A stretch of DNA of 64,000 bases, taken from positions 270,736 through 334,735 of the forward strand of contig NZ_BAAAFN010000011.1 in the NCBI RefSeq assembly GCF_039523555.1. Direction: 5' to 3'. Of the stretch, positions 35,805 through 44,243 are shown one piece after another. The position numbers and the translations under genes are program-made. Each line of letters opens with the position of its first letter. Position 1 is the first letter of the stretch. Origin of the DNA: Castellaniella daejeonensis. Its GTDB lineage: Bacteria > Pseudomonadota > Gammaproteobacteria > Burkholderiales > Burkholderiaceae_B. The notes under the pieces are model-generated. The model was not told the origin of the DNA and ran no database searches. It saw only the letters and a program-made list of their open reading frames with translations.

Positions 35805-37594
35805 ACCCTAATGTCGTCCGCAGGCCGGGATTGTTGCAAATGCCACATGCGGGCGTAGCGCCCGTCCAGTGCAAGGAGTTCCGCGTGGGTGCCTTGTTCC
35901 ACCACCCGGCCCGATTCCATCACCAGAATGTGATCGGCATGGACGATCGTCGACAGCCGGTGCGCGATGATGAGCGTGGTGCGCCCCCGGGCGATGCGTT
36001 CCAGCTGCGACTGAATGGCGCGCTCGGTTCGCGTGTCAAGGGCGCTGGTGGCTTCGTCGAAGACCAGGATCGGAGGCGACTTGAGCAGCGCGCGGGCGAT
36101 TGCCACGCGTTGCTTCTCGCCGCCGGACAATTTTAACCCGCGTTCGCCCACCGGGGTGTCGTAGCCCTGAGGCAGCGAGACAATGAAATCGTGGATGTGC
36201 GCGGCACGGGCTGCCTGCTCGATATCGTCCTGCGTGGCATCGGGGCGGCCGTAGGCAATGTTGTAGCCGATACTGTCATTGAACAGCACCGTGTCCTGCG
36301 GCACGATACCGATATGGGCGCGCAGGCTGTCCTGGGTATAGTCGCGGATGTCGCGGCCATTCACCCGCACACTGCCTCCGGTGGGGTCGTAGAACCGGAA
36401 CAGCAGGCGTGACAGCGTCGATTTTCCGGCCCCCGAGGCGCCGACGACCGCCAGCGACCCGCCCGCCGGCACGCTGAAGCTGACCTGGTGCAGGATCGTG
36501 CGATCCGGCTGATAGGCGAAATCCACGGCGTCGAATTCCAGGCTGGCCCGGTCCGTCCGCAGCGCCACGGCTCCGGGGCGATCGGCCACTTCCTGGCGGT
36601 TGCCCAGCAAGTCGAACATGCGTTCCATGTCGGCCAGGGCATGCTTGATCTCGCGGTAGACGAAGCCCAGGAAATTCAGCGGCGCGTACAGCTGGGTGAG
36701 GTAGGCCGACACCAGCACCACATCGCCCACGGTCATATGGCCCTGCACCACGCCGCGTGCCGACTGCCACAGCAGCGCGGTCATGCCCACCGTGATGATG
36801 GCGCCCTGCCCCATGTTCAGCAGATTCAGCGAGACCTGGTTGCGCACGGCCGAATCCACCCAGCGCGTCATGTCGGCATCATAGCGGCGGCTCTCGTAAT
36901 CCTCGTTGCCGAAATACTTGACCGTCTCGTAGTTCAGCAGGGCATCGACCGCCCGGCCGTTGGCCTGACTGTCCAGGGTATTCATGGTGCGGCGGTACAC
37001 CATGCGGCGTTCCGTCACCTTCAGCGTGAAGAGCACGTAGGCGGCGATGGTGCCCAGGGTCAGCGCGGCGAAGATCCAGTCGTAGCGCCAGAGCAGCACG
37101 CCCGTGACCATGGCGATCTCCAGCAGCGTGGGCACGATGTTGAAGACCATGAAATTGAGCAGGAAGCCGATGCCCTTGGTCCCGCGCTCGATATCGCGCG
37201 TCAGCCCGCCGGTGCGCCGGCCCATGTGGAAGCGCAGCGAAAGCGACAGCAGGTGGCGAAAGACCTGGCTTGCAACCCGCTGGATGGCGCCCTGGGTCAC
37301 GCGGGCGAACAGGGCATCGCGCAGTTCGCCGAATACCGAAGTGGCCAGGCGGGACAGGCCATAGCCCAGCAGCGCGGCCAGCGGCACGGCCAGCAGCGTC
37401 GGCGCCAGGCCCAGCGCATCGACGATGTCCTTGAGCCAGACCGGCGTGGCGACGTTGGCGACCTTGGCGACGACCAGGCAGATGAAGGCGAGCGTGACAC
37501 GGCCGCGAAAGGCCCAGACATACGGCCACAGGGTCTTCAGTGTGAGCCAGTCGTCGCGCCGCGCGGGTGCGGGGCCGGTGTGAGAAAAGCGCAT
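35801..37594 (-). CDS. Atm1-type ABC exporter (ABCB7/HMT1 family), fused permease-ATPase
   Basis: 597-residue half-transporter with six membrane segments in the first 320 residues and a C-terminal ATPase: Walker A VVGASGAGKSTL, signature LKLSGGEKQRVAIARA, Walker B ILVFDEATSALD, switch His in IIAHRLSTI. Atm1-type features include RAVDALLNYETVKYFGNEDYE and RRTGGLTRDIERGTKG. Relatives export glutathione-linked sulfur compounds or metal-glutathione adducts. Its place immediately upstream of the SUF operon on the same strand is consistent with a role in iron-sulfur or thiol homeostasis. Confidence 0.88.
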   Translation of the reverse strand: MRFSHTGPAPARRDDWLTLKTLWPYVWAFRGRVTLAFICLVVAKVANVATPVWLKDIVDALGLAPTLLAVPLAALLGYGLSRLATSVFGELRDALFARVTQGAIQRVASQVFRHLLSLSLRFHMGRRTGGLTRDIERGTKGIGFLLNFMVFNIVPTLLEIAMVTGVLLWRYDWIFAALTLGTIAAYVLFTLKVTERRMVYRRTMNTLDSQANGRAVDALLNYETVKYFGNEDYESRRYDADMTRWVDSAVRNQVSLNLLNMGQGAIITVGMTALLWQSARGVVQGHMTVGDVVLVSAYLTQLYAPLNFLGFVYREIKHALADMERMFDLLGNRQEVADRPGAVALRTDRASLEFDAVDFAYQPDRTILHQVSFSVPAGGSLAVVGASGAGKSTLSRLLFRFYDPTGGSVRVNGRDIRDYTQDSLRAHIGIVPQDTVLFNDSIGYNIAYGRPDATQDDIEQAARAAHIHDFIVSLPQGYDTPVGERGLKLSGGEKQRVAIARALLKSPPILVFDEATSALDTRTERAIQSQLERIARGRTTLIIAHRLSTIVHADHILVMESGRVVEQGTHAELLALDGRYARMWHLQQSRPADDIRV

Positions 37595-37726
37595 GGAAAC
37601 ATCCGGAAATCAGGCGGGCGGCGAACGGCTGGGAGCTCGTCGGCGGGTACGCATACAATAATGCCATCCCCGGCGGATGCGCCCCTTGGCGGCGCATCCC
37701 GAGACCAGGCGAACGGGAAAGATTGT

Positions 37727-38254
37727 ATGACTGTTTCGGTTTTCGATTACGAGGCGGAATTGAGCGCCTGCGCTGCGGGCGACCGCTCCGCCTTCCTGGC
37801 GCTGTATCGCCACGAATCCCCCGCCATGCGAGCCCTGGCGCTGGCCATGCTGGACGACTCCGATGCGGCCGACGCGGTGCTGCACGAAACCTTCGTCCTG
37901 ATCTGGCGCAACGCGGCCGGCTACAGCCCGGCCATCGGCACTGCGCGCGCCTGGATCTACAGCATCCTGCGCTACCGCGCGGCGGCGCACGCGCGGCAGA
38001 TGCGCGCCGAAGGCCGCCACCCGGCGGAAGACACCCCCCTGCCCCAGCTCGCGCTGCCCGCCGACGCACCCGCCGGCACGGTGGCCGGCGCCCTGGCATC
38101 CCTGCCCGCTCCGCAGCTCGACGCATTGCTGCAGGCCTATCTGCACGGCGGCGATCCGGCGCGCATCGCGGCCCGCCTGGACCGGACCGAACCCGACATC
38201 GAGGCTTCACTGAACGCCGCCCTGGCGCATATCGACAAGGCCGTGTGCGCATGA
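37727..38254 (+). CDS. ECF RNA polymerase sigma factor (SigK/ECF19-like)
   Basis: 175 residues. Region 2 is clear (LSACAAGDRSAFLALYRHE, DDSDAADAVLHETFVLIWR, GTARAWIYSILRYRAA); region 4 is shorter and more divergent (LASLPAPQLDALLQAYLHGG, ARLDRTEPDIEASLNAALAH). The ATG has gggaaag upstream and overlaps nothing. The anti-sigma gene starts inside its stop codon (ATGA), the standard ECF pairing. The regulon is unknown. Confidence 0.8.
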   Translation: MTVSVFDYEAELSACAAGDRSAFLALYRHESPAMRALALAMLDDSDAADAVLHETFVLIWRNAAGYSPAIGTARAWIYSILRYRAAAHARQMRAEGRHPAEDTPLPQLALPADAPAGTVAGALASLPAPQLDALLQAYLHGGDPARIAARLDRTEPDIEASLNAALAHIDKAVCA

Positions 38255-38724
38255 AACCGAACTACCCATCCTTTTCCGACGACGAAATCGCACGCTACGT
38301 GCTGGGCCTGGACATGCCCGATCGCGTGGCGGAAATCCAGTCGCGCCTTGCCCACGACGACGCGGCTGCCGCACGCGCCCTGAAATGGGAAGCCTATTTC
38401 CTGGGAATCGTCGACGCCCTGCCCGCCCAGCCTCCGTCCGACGCCGTGCTGGACCGGATCCGCCAGAGCCTGGGCATGGAACTCGAAGACGCCCCCATCA
38501 TGGGGGAAATCCGCCCACCCGTCGCCGAGCCGGCGCCCGTATCGGCGGACGGATCGGCGAGCCGGCGGGCACGGCGCCGTCCACGGCTGCGGCGCGGCCG
38601 CGTGGCCATGGCGATCGGCGGCGTCGCGGCGCTGTGCCTGGTGGCCCTGCTGCTGTGGATCAGCCTGCGCCCGACGCCCGCCGGCACGATCGTGCAGCAT
38701 CCCGTTCTACTGGAAAGCCGCTGA
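38251..38724 (+). CDS. Membrane anti-sigma factor (RskA-like)
   Basis: 157-residue protein. The N-terminal sigma-binding part has FSDDEIARYVLGLDMP and AAARALKWEAYFLGIVDAL, with the DRIRQSLG segment as in RskA. A basic stretch (SRRARRRPRLRRGR) precedes one membrane segment (about residues 127-145, VAALCLVALLLWISL), and only about 15 residues lie outside. The periplasmic domain is thus almost absent compared with typical RskA proteins, so signal sensing probably involves another protein. Confidence 0.75.
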   Translation: MKPNYPSFSDDEIARYVLGLDMPDRVAEIQSRLAHDDAAAARALKWEAYFLGIVDALPAQPPSDAVLDRIRQSLGMELEDAPIMGEIRPPVAEPAPVSADGSASRRARRRPRLRRGRVAMAIGGVAALCLVALLLWISLRPTPAGTIVQHPVLLESR

Positions 38725-38751
38725 TACGGCATCCCGGCAGCGCAAAAAGCG

Positions 38752-38777
38752 AAACTCCGGCCACGGGCCGGAGTTTT
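38752..38777 (+). terminator. Rho-independent terminator after the sigma/anti-sigma pair
   Basis: Stem aaactccggcc / ggccggagttt with a three-base loop (acg) and a short T run, 27 bases after the anti-sigma stop. The symmetric A and T ends could also stop transcription from the minus strand (merR). Confidence 0.8.
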
Positions 38778-38823
38778 CGCATTGCGGGCGGGGAAACGGA
38801 ACAGCCCCGGCCAAACCACCCGA

Positions 38824-39246
38824 TCAAAGGTCGAGCAGCCCCGCTGCCTGGTGCGCCTGTCGATTGCTGTCCAGGGCCTGGGCCAGGCGATCCCGGGCCG
38901 CCAGCAGGTCGGCGCGCAGGGCCTGAAGCTCGGCGCCGCTCAGGCGCACGGCCGCATCCTGGTCGTGCGGCGCATCGCTGTTGTCGCCCAGGCGGTTGCG
39001 CGCCCCGGCGATGGTGAACCCCTGTTCGTAGAGCAGGTCCCGGATGCGGCGTACCAGCAGGACTTCGTGGTGCTGGTAGTAGCGCCGGTTGCCCCGCCGC
39101 TTGACGGGCTTGAGCTGGACGAATTCCTGTTCCCAGTAGCGCAGGATATGCGGCTTGACGCCGCACAGTTCGGAGACTTCGCCGATGGTGAAGTAGCGCT
39201 TGGCGGGGATCGGCGGCAGCGCGGCCGAGGACGGGGCGGACGTCAT
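38824..39246 (-). CDS. MerR family transcriptional regulator
   Basis: 140-residue regulator. The helix-turn-helix and wing are seen in KRYFTIGEVSELCGVKPHIL, RYWEQEFVQLKPVKRRGNRR and YYQHHEVLLVRRI; a coiled-coil helix follows (LRADLLAARDRLAQAL). It has no cysteine-based metal loop. A MerR-type gene of this kind usually follows ihfA in related bacteria; its target is not known. The start overlaps the ihfA stop by four bases. Confidence 0.85.
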   Translation of the reverse strand: MTSAPSSAALPPIPAKRYFTIGEVSELCGVKPHILRYWEQEFVQLKPVKRRGNRRYYQHHEVLLVRRIRDLLYEQGFTIAGARNRLGDNSDAPHDQDAAVRLSGAELQALRADLLAARDRLAQALDSNRQAHQAAGLLDL

Positions 39247-39551
39247 GCGGCGTCTCCGTTGGTGCCCACGCCATCCTTGAGCTTCTGGCTGGCGTGGAAC
39301 GTGACCACCCTGCGCGCGGCGATGGGAATGACTTCGCCGGTCTTGGGGTTGCGGCCGGGACGCGGCGGCTTGTTGCGCACCTGGAAGCTGCCGAAGCCCG
39401 ACAGCTTGACTTCGGTGCCCTGGACCAGGGCATCGCGGATCTCGGAGAAGAACGTATCCACGATGTCCTTGGCTTCGCGCTTGTTCAGGCCCACGCGCTC
39501 GAACAGCAGCTCGGCCAGGTGGGCTTTGGTGAGCGTCCGATCCGTATTCAC
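39243..39551 (-). CDS. ihfA: Integration host factor subunit alpha
   Basis: 102 residues. LTKAHLAELLFERVGLNKRE, VKLSGFGSFQVRNKPPRPGRNPKTGE-type DNA-binding arm (GRNPKTGEVIPI, with the Pro at the arm tip) and RRVVTFHASQKLK identify IHF alpha and not HU. It lies 12 bases after pheT, the conserved pheST-ihfA arrangement. Confidence 0.93.
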   Translation of the reverse strand: MNTDRTLTKAHLAELLFERVGLNKREAKDIVDTFFSEIRDALVQGTEVKLSGFGSFQVRNKPPRPGRNPKTGEVIPIAARRVVTFHASQKLKDGVGTNGDAA

Positions 39552-39563
39552 CGGCGATTTCTC

Positions 39564-41969
39564 CTATGAACGCAGGCGTGCGCCATGCTTCTGGGCCAGG
39601 GCGTCGAGCAGGCTCTGCACGCAATGTTCGACCTGACGGTCTTCCAGCGTCGCGTCGCGGCCCTGGAGCCAGATGCGCAACGCCAGGCTGCGTTGCTGTG
39701 CGGTCACGGCTTCGCGCCAGATATCGAACAGTTTAATGTCTTTGACCACGGACAGGGCGTCTTCGGCCGCAATCCTCTGACGCAGTGTATCAAGCAGCGA
39801 CTGCCACGGCACGTCCGCATCCACCCAGATCGCCAGATCGCGCACCGCCACGGGCTGCCGGGACAGCTCGCGCGGCTGCGGGAAGATACGTTCTGATACG
39901 GCTTCGGCATCGATCTCGAAGACTACGGGGGCATGCGCCAGATCCAGCGCCTGAGCCCAGCGGGGATGGACTTCACCCAGCCAGCCTATCGCGCGGCCGT
40001 CCAGGATCAGCCGCGCGCTGCGCCCCGGGTGCAGCGCCGGATGCGCCGCGGCCTCGCAACGCAGGTCGGCGGCGCGCGCACCCAGCAGGGTCTCCAGGTC
40101 GCGCTTGACGTCGAAGAAATCCACCGGGCGGACCGGTTCGCCCCATTGCTCCGCCAGGGCGGGTCCCCAGGCCGCGGCGGCCAGGTGCGTGGGCTGGGCC
40201 ACACCCGCCACGGACAGACCGCCGTCTGCCACGGAAGCGTCGCGGGCGAACACCCTGCCCAGTTCGAAGACCCGCACGCGCGTCTGGCGGTGCTTGGCAT
40301 TGTGGGCGATATTGGCCAGCAGCCCGCCGATCAGGCTGGAGCGCATGACCGCCAGCTGGCTGGCGATCGGATTGAGCAGCCGGATGGGGTCGTCATTGCC
40401 GCAATAGTCGCGTTCCCACGCTTCCTCGACGAAGGAGAAGTTGATGACTTCCTGGTAGTCCCGGGCCGCCAGCGAGGCGCGCAATGCGTGCGGGCCGTAC
40501 TGCGTCTCGGGCACTGCCCGCATGACGGCCGGCGCCACCGGCGGGCGGTCGGGAATGCGGTCGAAGCCGTGGATGCGGGCCACTTCCTCGATCAGATCTT
40601 CCTCGATCTCCAGATCGAAGCGCGCGGCCGGCGGCGTGACCACGAATTCGTCGCCCTGCCGCTCGAAGGCGAAGCCCAGGCGCGTGAAGACGGCGCCCAC
40701 GGCCTCGGCATCCAGCGGAATCCCCAGCACGCGCGCACAGCGCGCCAGCCGCATGCGCACCGGCTCGCGGGCGGGCAGCCTGACGACCTGGTCGTCCAGC
40801 GGACCGGCCTGGCCGCCGCAGACTTCCAGGATCAGGGCCGTCATCAGATCAAGGTGTTCGGGGATGGTGGCGAAATCGACCCCCCGCTCGAAACGGTGCC
40901 CGGCCTCGGAATTGAGCTTGTAGCGGCGCGGACGGCCCATGATGGCCTCCGGCCACCAGAAGGCGGCTTCCAGGTAGACGTCGGTCGTGTCCAGGGTGAC
41001 GGCCGAAGCCTGCCCGCCCATGATCCCGGCCAGGCTTTCGAGCGACCCGCCAGCCTCGATGACGCCCACGTCGGACGCCAGTTCGACGGTCTGGCCGTTG
41101 AGCAGCTCCAGTTGCTCGCCTTCCCGCGCCCAGCGCACCGTCAGGCCGCCCTGGATCCGCTGGAGATCGAAGACATGGGTGGGCCGCCCGAGTTCCAGCA
41201 TGATGTAGTTGGAAATGTCCACCAGCGCCGATACGGGCCGTTGGCCGGCGCGCTCCAGGCGCGACTTGATCCAGTCCGGCGTGGCGGCACGCGCATTGAC
41301 GCCGCGGACGATGCGTCCGGCAAAGCGGCCGCACAGGTCCGGCGCCTGCACGGCGACAGGCAGGCGGTCATCGATGGTGACGGGCACCGTGGGCGCTTGC
41401 GGCGCGCGCAGCGCGCAGCCGGTGAGTGCCGCGACTTCGCGCGCCACCCCCAGGATGGAAAGGCAGTCCGCCCGGTTGGGCGTCAGCTTCAGGGTGTAGA
41501 TCGTGTCGTCCAGATCCAGCGCCTGCCGCAGGTCCTGGCCCGGCGTCAGGCCGGAGGACAGCTCGAGCAGACCGGCGTGATCCTGGGACAGGCCCAGTTC
41601 GCGCGCCGAGCACAGCATGCCGTGCGATTCGACGCCGCGCATCTTGACGGGACCGATGCGCAGGCCGCCCGGCAGCTCAGCGCCGATGCGCGCCAGGGGC
41701 ACCACCAGCCCGGCCGCGGCGTTGGGCGCGCCGCAGACGATCTGCAGCGGTCTGCCCGAACCGTCATCGACGCTGCAGACACGCAGCTTGTCCGCATTGG
41801 GGTGAGGCTCGACCGCGTCGATGCGCGCCACCACCACGCCGGAAAACGGCGGTGCATAGGTTTCCGCGTCCTCGACCTCGAGGCCGGCCATGGTCAGCCG
41901 ATGGGCGAGTTCCTGGCCGTCGATGTCGGGATCGGCCCAGGCGCGCAGCCATGATTCGGGAAATTGCAT
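39564..41969 (-). CDS. pheT: Phenylalanine-tRNA ligase beta subunit
   Basis: 801 residues, the expected length. Domain order: an N-terminal tRNA-binding OB fold (AETYAPPFSGVVVARIDAVE, VVCGAPNAA-like region), the B3/B4 editing domain (about 205-390), the B5 domain, a catalytic-like core, and a C-terminal anticodon-binding domain (FPQPRELSRQPVAVRDLAIW). It forms the alpha2beta2 synthetase with PheS, encoded 22 bases upstream. Confidence 0.95.
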   Translation of the reverse strand: MQFPESWLRAWADPDIDGQELAHRLTMAGLEVEDAETYAPPFSGVVVARIDAVEPHPNADKLRVCSVDDGSGRPLQIVCGAPNAAAGLVVPLARIGAELPGGLRIGPVKMRGVESHGMLCSARELGLSQDHAGLLELSSGLTPGQDLRQALDLDDTIYTLKLTPNRADCLSILGVAREVAALTGCALRAPQAPTVPVTIDDRLPVAVQAPDLCGRFAGRIVRGVNARAATPDWIKSRLERAGQRPVSALVDISNYIMLELGRPTHVFDLQRIQGGLTVRWAREGEQLELLNGQTVELASDVGVIEAGGSLESLAGIMGGQASAVTLDTTDVYLEAAFWWPEAIMGRPRRYKLNSEAGHRFERGVDFATIPEHLDLMTALILEVCGGQAGPLDDQVVRLPAREPVRMRLARCARVLGIPLDAEAVGAVFTRLGFAFERQGDEFVVTPPAARFDLEIEEDLIEEVARIHGFDRIPDRPPVAPAVMRAVPETQYGPHALRASLAARDYQEVINFSFVEEAWERDYCGNDDPIRLLNPIASQLAVMRSSLIGGLLANIAHNAKHRQTRVRVFELGRVFARDASVADGGLSVAGVAQPTHLAAAAWGPALAEQWGEPVRPVDFFDVKRDLETLLGARAADLRCEAAAHPALHPGRSARLILDGRAIGWLGEVHPRWAQALDLAHAPVVFEIDAEAVSERIFPQPRELSRQPVAVRDLAIWVDADVPWQSLLDTLRQRIAAEDALSVVKDIKLFDIWREAVTAQQRSLALRIWLQGRDATLEDRQVEHCVQSLLDALAQKHGARLRS

Positions 41970-41991
41970 GGTTCGGATTCCGTGTCGCTGA

Positions 41992-43014
41992 CTAGTCGTT
42001 GAACTGGCGCAGGAAGCGCAGGTCGCCTTCGAAGAACTGGCGCAGGTCGTCCACGCCGTAGCGCAGCATGGTCAGGCGCTCCAGCCCCGAGCCGAAGGCG
42101 AAGCCGATGTAGCGCTCCGGATCCAGCCCGAAATTGCGTACGACCTGGGGATGCACCTGGCCGGAGCCGGAGATTTCCAGCCAGCGTCCCTGATTGGGGC
42201 CCGAGGTGAACATCATGTCGATCTCGGCCGACGGCTCGGTGAACGGGAAGAATGACGGCCGGAAGCGCAGGGTCAGGTCGTCGGTCTCGAAGAAGGCGCG
42301 CAGGAAATTCGTGTAGACACCCTTCAGGTCGGCGAAGGAGATGTCCTCGGCGATCCACAGGCCCTCGACCTGATGGAACATGGGCGAGTGGGTGGCGTCG
42401 CTGTCGACGCGGTAGGTACGCCCGGGCGCGATGACTTTGATGGGCGGCTTGTTCATGCGCGCGTAGCGCACCTGCATGGGGCTGGTATGGGTGCGCAGCA
42501 CCAGCGGCAGCCCGCCGGCATCCTTCATGTCGACGTAGAACGTGTCCTGCATGGAACGCGCCGGATGGTTTTCCGGGTTGTTCAGTGCGGTGAAATTGGT
42601 CCAGTCGTTTTCGATCTCGGGGCCGTCGGCCACGTCGAAACCGATCGAACGGAAGATCTGCTCGACGCGCTGCCAGGTGCGGATCACCGGGTGGATGCCG
42701 CCCGCGCCGCGTCCCCTGCCGGGCAGGGTGACGTCGATGGTCTCGGCCGCCAGGCGCTGGTCCAGCACGGCCTGGGCCAATTCGGCCCGCCGCGCGTTCA
42801 GCAGCGACTCGACCTGCTGCTTGGCTTGGTTGATCTGCGCGCCGCGCGTGCGCTTTTCCTCGCCCTGCAGGGTTGCGAGGCCCTTGAGCAGCGCAGTCAG
42901 CGACCCCTGCTTGCCCAGGAAGGCGGCTTTTTCGTTTTCCAGCGTGGCGGCATCCCCGGCCTGGGCGAAGCGTTCACGGGCCTGGGCAATCAGTTCGTCG
43001 AGCGATGAGTCCAT
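41992..43014 (-). CDS. pheS: Phenylalanine-tRNA ligase alpha subunit
   Basis: 340 residues from the ATG at 43014 (MDSSLDELIAQARERF); four more codons are open upstream. An N-terminal coiled coil is followed by the class II catalytic core: motif 2 in NNPENHPARSMQDTFYV and RTHTSPMQVRYA, and motif 3 in GLDPERYIGFAFGSGLERLTM. The small subunit carries the active site for phenylalanyl-tRNA formation. A hairpin between rplT and pheS may attenuate expression. Confidence 0.95.
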   Translation of the reverse strand: MDSSLDELIAQARERFAQAGDAATLENEKAAFLGKQGSLTALLKGLATLQGEEKRTRGAQINQAKQQVESLLNARRAELAQAVLDQRLAAETIDVTLPGRGRGAGGIHPVIRTWQRVEQIFRSIGFDVADGPEIENDWTNFTALNNPENHPARSMQDTFYVDMKDAGGLPLVLRTHTSPMQVRYARMNKPPIKVIAPGRTYRVDSDATHSPMFHQVEGLWIAEDISFADLKGVYTNFLRAFFETDDLTLRFRPSFFPFTEPSAEIDMMFTSGPNQGRWLEISGSGQVHPQVVRNFGLDPERYIGFAFGSGLERLTMLRYGVDDLRQFFEGDLRFLRQFND

Positions 43015-43025
43015 GGTGCATTCCA

Positions 43026-43059
43026 AAACGCAAACGGAGCCCGATGGAGCTCCGTTTGC
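43026..43059 (-). terminator. Hairpin between rplT and pheS, terminator or attenuator
   Basis: Perfect 11-base-pair stem gcaaacggagc / gctccgtttgc (43030-43059) with an eight-base loop. It is followed on the minus strand by GTTTTGG. The short T run suggests partial termination, leaving some read-through into pheST. Confidence 0.65.
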
Positions 43060-43092
43060 GATGATACAGAATCGAAAACGAAACTGTGTCGG

Positions 43093-43452
43093 TCAGGCGG
43101 CCAGCGCGGATTTCGCCTGGGCCACGACAGCGGCAAACCCTGCCTTGTCATGCACGGCCATGTCGGCGAGGACCTTGCGGTCGAGTTCGATCGAGGCCTT
43201 CTTCAGGCCGGCGATGAAGACGCTGTAGGTCACGCCCAGTTCGCGGCAGCCCGCGTTGATGCGGGTGATCCACAGGGCGCGGAAGGTGCGCTTTTTATTG
43301 CGGCGGTCGCGATAGGCATACTGGCCGGCACGCATGACCGCCTGCTTGGCGATCCGGAATACGTTGCCGCGGCGGCCGCGGTAACCCTTGGCGGCCTTGA
43401 TGACTTTTTTATGGCGTGCACGAGCGGTGACGCCGCGTTTGACGCGAGGCAT
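43093..43452 (-). CDS. rplT: 50S ribosomal protein L20
   Basis: 119 residues. MPRVKRGVTARARHKKVIKA, GYRGRRGNVFRIAKQAV, YAYRDRRNKKRTFRALWI and RINAGCRELGVTYSVFI are the L20 signatures. It binds 23S rRNA early in assembly and often represses its own operon. It lies 13 bases after rpmI. Confidence 0.97.
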   Translation of the reverse strand: MPRVKRGVTARARHKKVIKAAKGYRGRRGNVFRIAKQAVMRAGQYAYRDRRNKKRTFRALWITRINAGCRELGVTYSVFIAGLKKASIELDRKVLADMAVHDKAGFAAVVAQAKSALAA

Positions 43453-43465
43453 GTGTAATCTCCGA

Positions 43466-43663
43466 TCAGGCGAAAGGCAGCATCGCCTTCACGGAGGCGA
43501 CGTTCGTTTCATGGACGGCAGCCGAACCGCGCAGCTGGCGTTTGTTCTTCGTGGTTTTCTTGGTCAGGATGTGACGCTTGAAAGCCTGGCCGCGCTTGAT
43601 GGAACCACTGCCGCGCACCTTGAAGCGCTTGGAAGCGCCTTTTTTGCTCTTCATCTTGGGCAT
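43466..43663 (-). CDS. rpmI: 50S ribosomal protein L35
   Basis: 65 residues starting MPKMKSKKGASKRFKVRGSG at 43663; a frame extending to 43735 is not needed. GQAFKRHILTKKTTKNKRQL is characteristic. L35 normally follows infC within about 100 bases; here infC is 10 kb away and rpmI is preceded by its own promoter and a leader of about 230 bases. Confidence 0.96.
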   Translation of the reverse strand: MPKMKSKKGASKRFKVRGSGSIKRGQAFKRHILTKKTTKNKRQLRGSAAVHETNVASVKAMLPFA

Positions 43664-43899
43664 GACGATACTCTGTTGGCTTGGCAAACCCAGGTGACCC
43701 GGGATCCGGGCGCTTGTCAGACCTGGCATTCGCAATCATTCGGATCCGGCATGCGCAACCTGCATGCGCGAATCCCGCTTCTTCCTTGCTTGCCCCGTGC
43801 CGTTCTGCCGGGCCGCCCCTGCAAACCGGGAAAGGCATCCAGCCAAAAAGGCGATCCCTCGGGCGAAGCAAACCCGAAAGAAATTGGGAAAAGCCCTTG

Positions 43900-43929
43900 A
43901 TTATAGGGCGATTTGCAGGGGTTTGTCTA
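43900..43929 (-). promoter_or_regulatory. Promoter for rpmI-rplT
   Basis: On the minus strand TAGACA (43924-43929), an 18-base spacer and a perfect TATAAT (43900-43905). The start would be near 43893, giving a leader of about 230 bases to rpmI. The leader contains GCATGC arms at 43749-43754 and 43762-43767 that can pair. The promoter overlaps the end of ubiK. Confidence 0.65.
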
Positions 43930-44166
43930 TTCGCCCCCTTGTTCCAGGGCCTGGACACGGGCCTCCAGGGATTCGATGCGCTCGAGCGCACGGGCCAGCA
44001 GATCGGCCTGGATGTCGAATTCTTCCCGGGTGACCAGGTCCATGCGGGCAAATGCCTGGGCCATGAAGGCCTTCATGTTGCGCTCGATATCGGCTGCCGG
44101 GGTCTTGGCCAGCAATTCGGACATGTTCTTCTGGAAATCGTCGAACAATTGATTGGGGGCGATCAT
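43927..44166 (-). CDS. ubiK: Ubiquinone biosynthesis accessory factor UbiK
   Basis: 79-residue protein of the UbiK (YqiC/BMFP) family. The N-terminal amphipathic helix MIAPNQLFDDFQKNMSELL is followed by a mid segment RNMKAFMAQAFARMDLVTREEF and a C-terminal coiled coil (LARALERIESLEARVQALE). It binds membranes and the UbiJ scaffold in aerobic ubiquinone synthesis. It is divergent from nothing and reads away from comM, with about 77 bases between them. Confidence 0.9.
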   Translation of the reverse strand: MIAPNQLFDDFQKNMSELLAKTPAADIERNMKAFMAQAFARMDLVTREEFDIQADLLARALERIESLEARVQALEQGGE

Positions 44167-44243
44167 CGCTGCCTCCTGGGATGGGCAAGGAAAACCATCA
44201 TTCTACCCGCCCCGGCCGGTCGCTCCGGGACCGCGTCCCGAAC

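Noticed and set aside
38780..38823. Possible tRNA or second terminator in the gap before merR
   Set aside because: No cloverleaf arms or anticodon stem can be formed; only the one hairpin at 38752-38777 is convincing.
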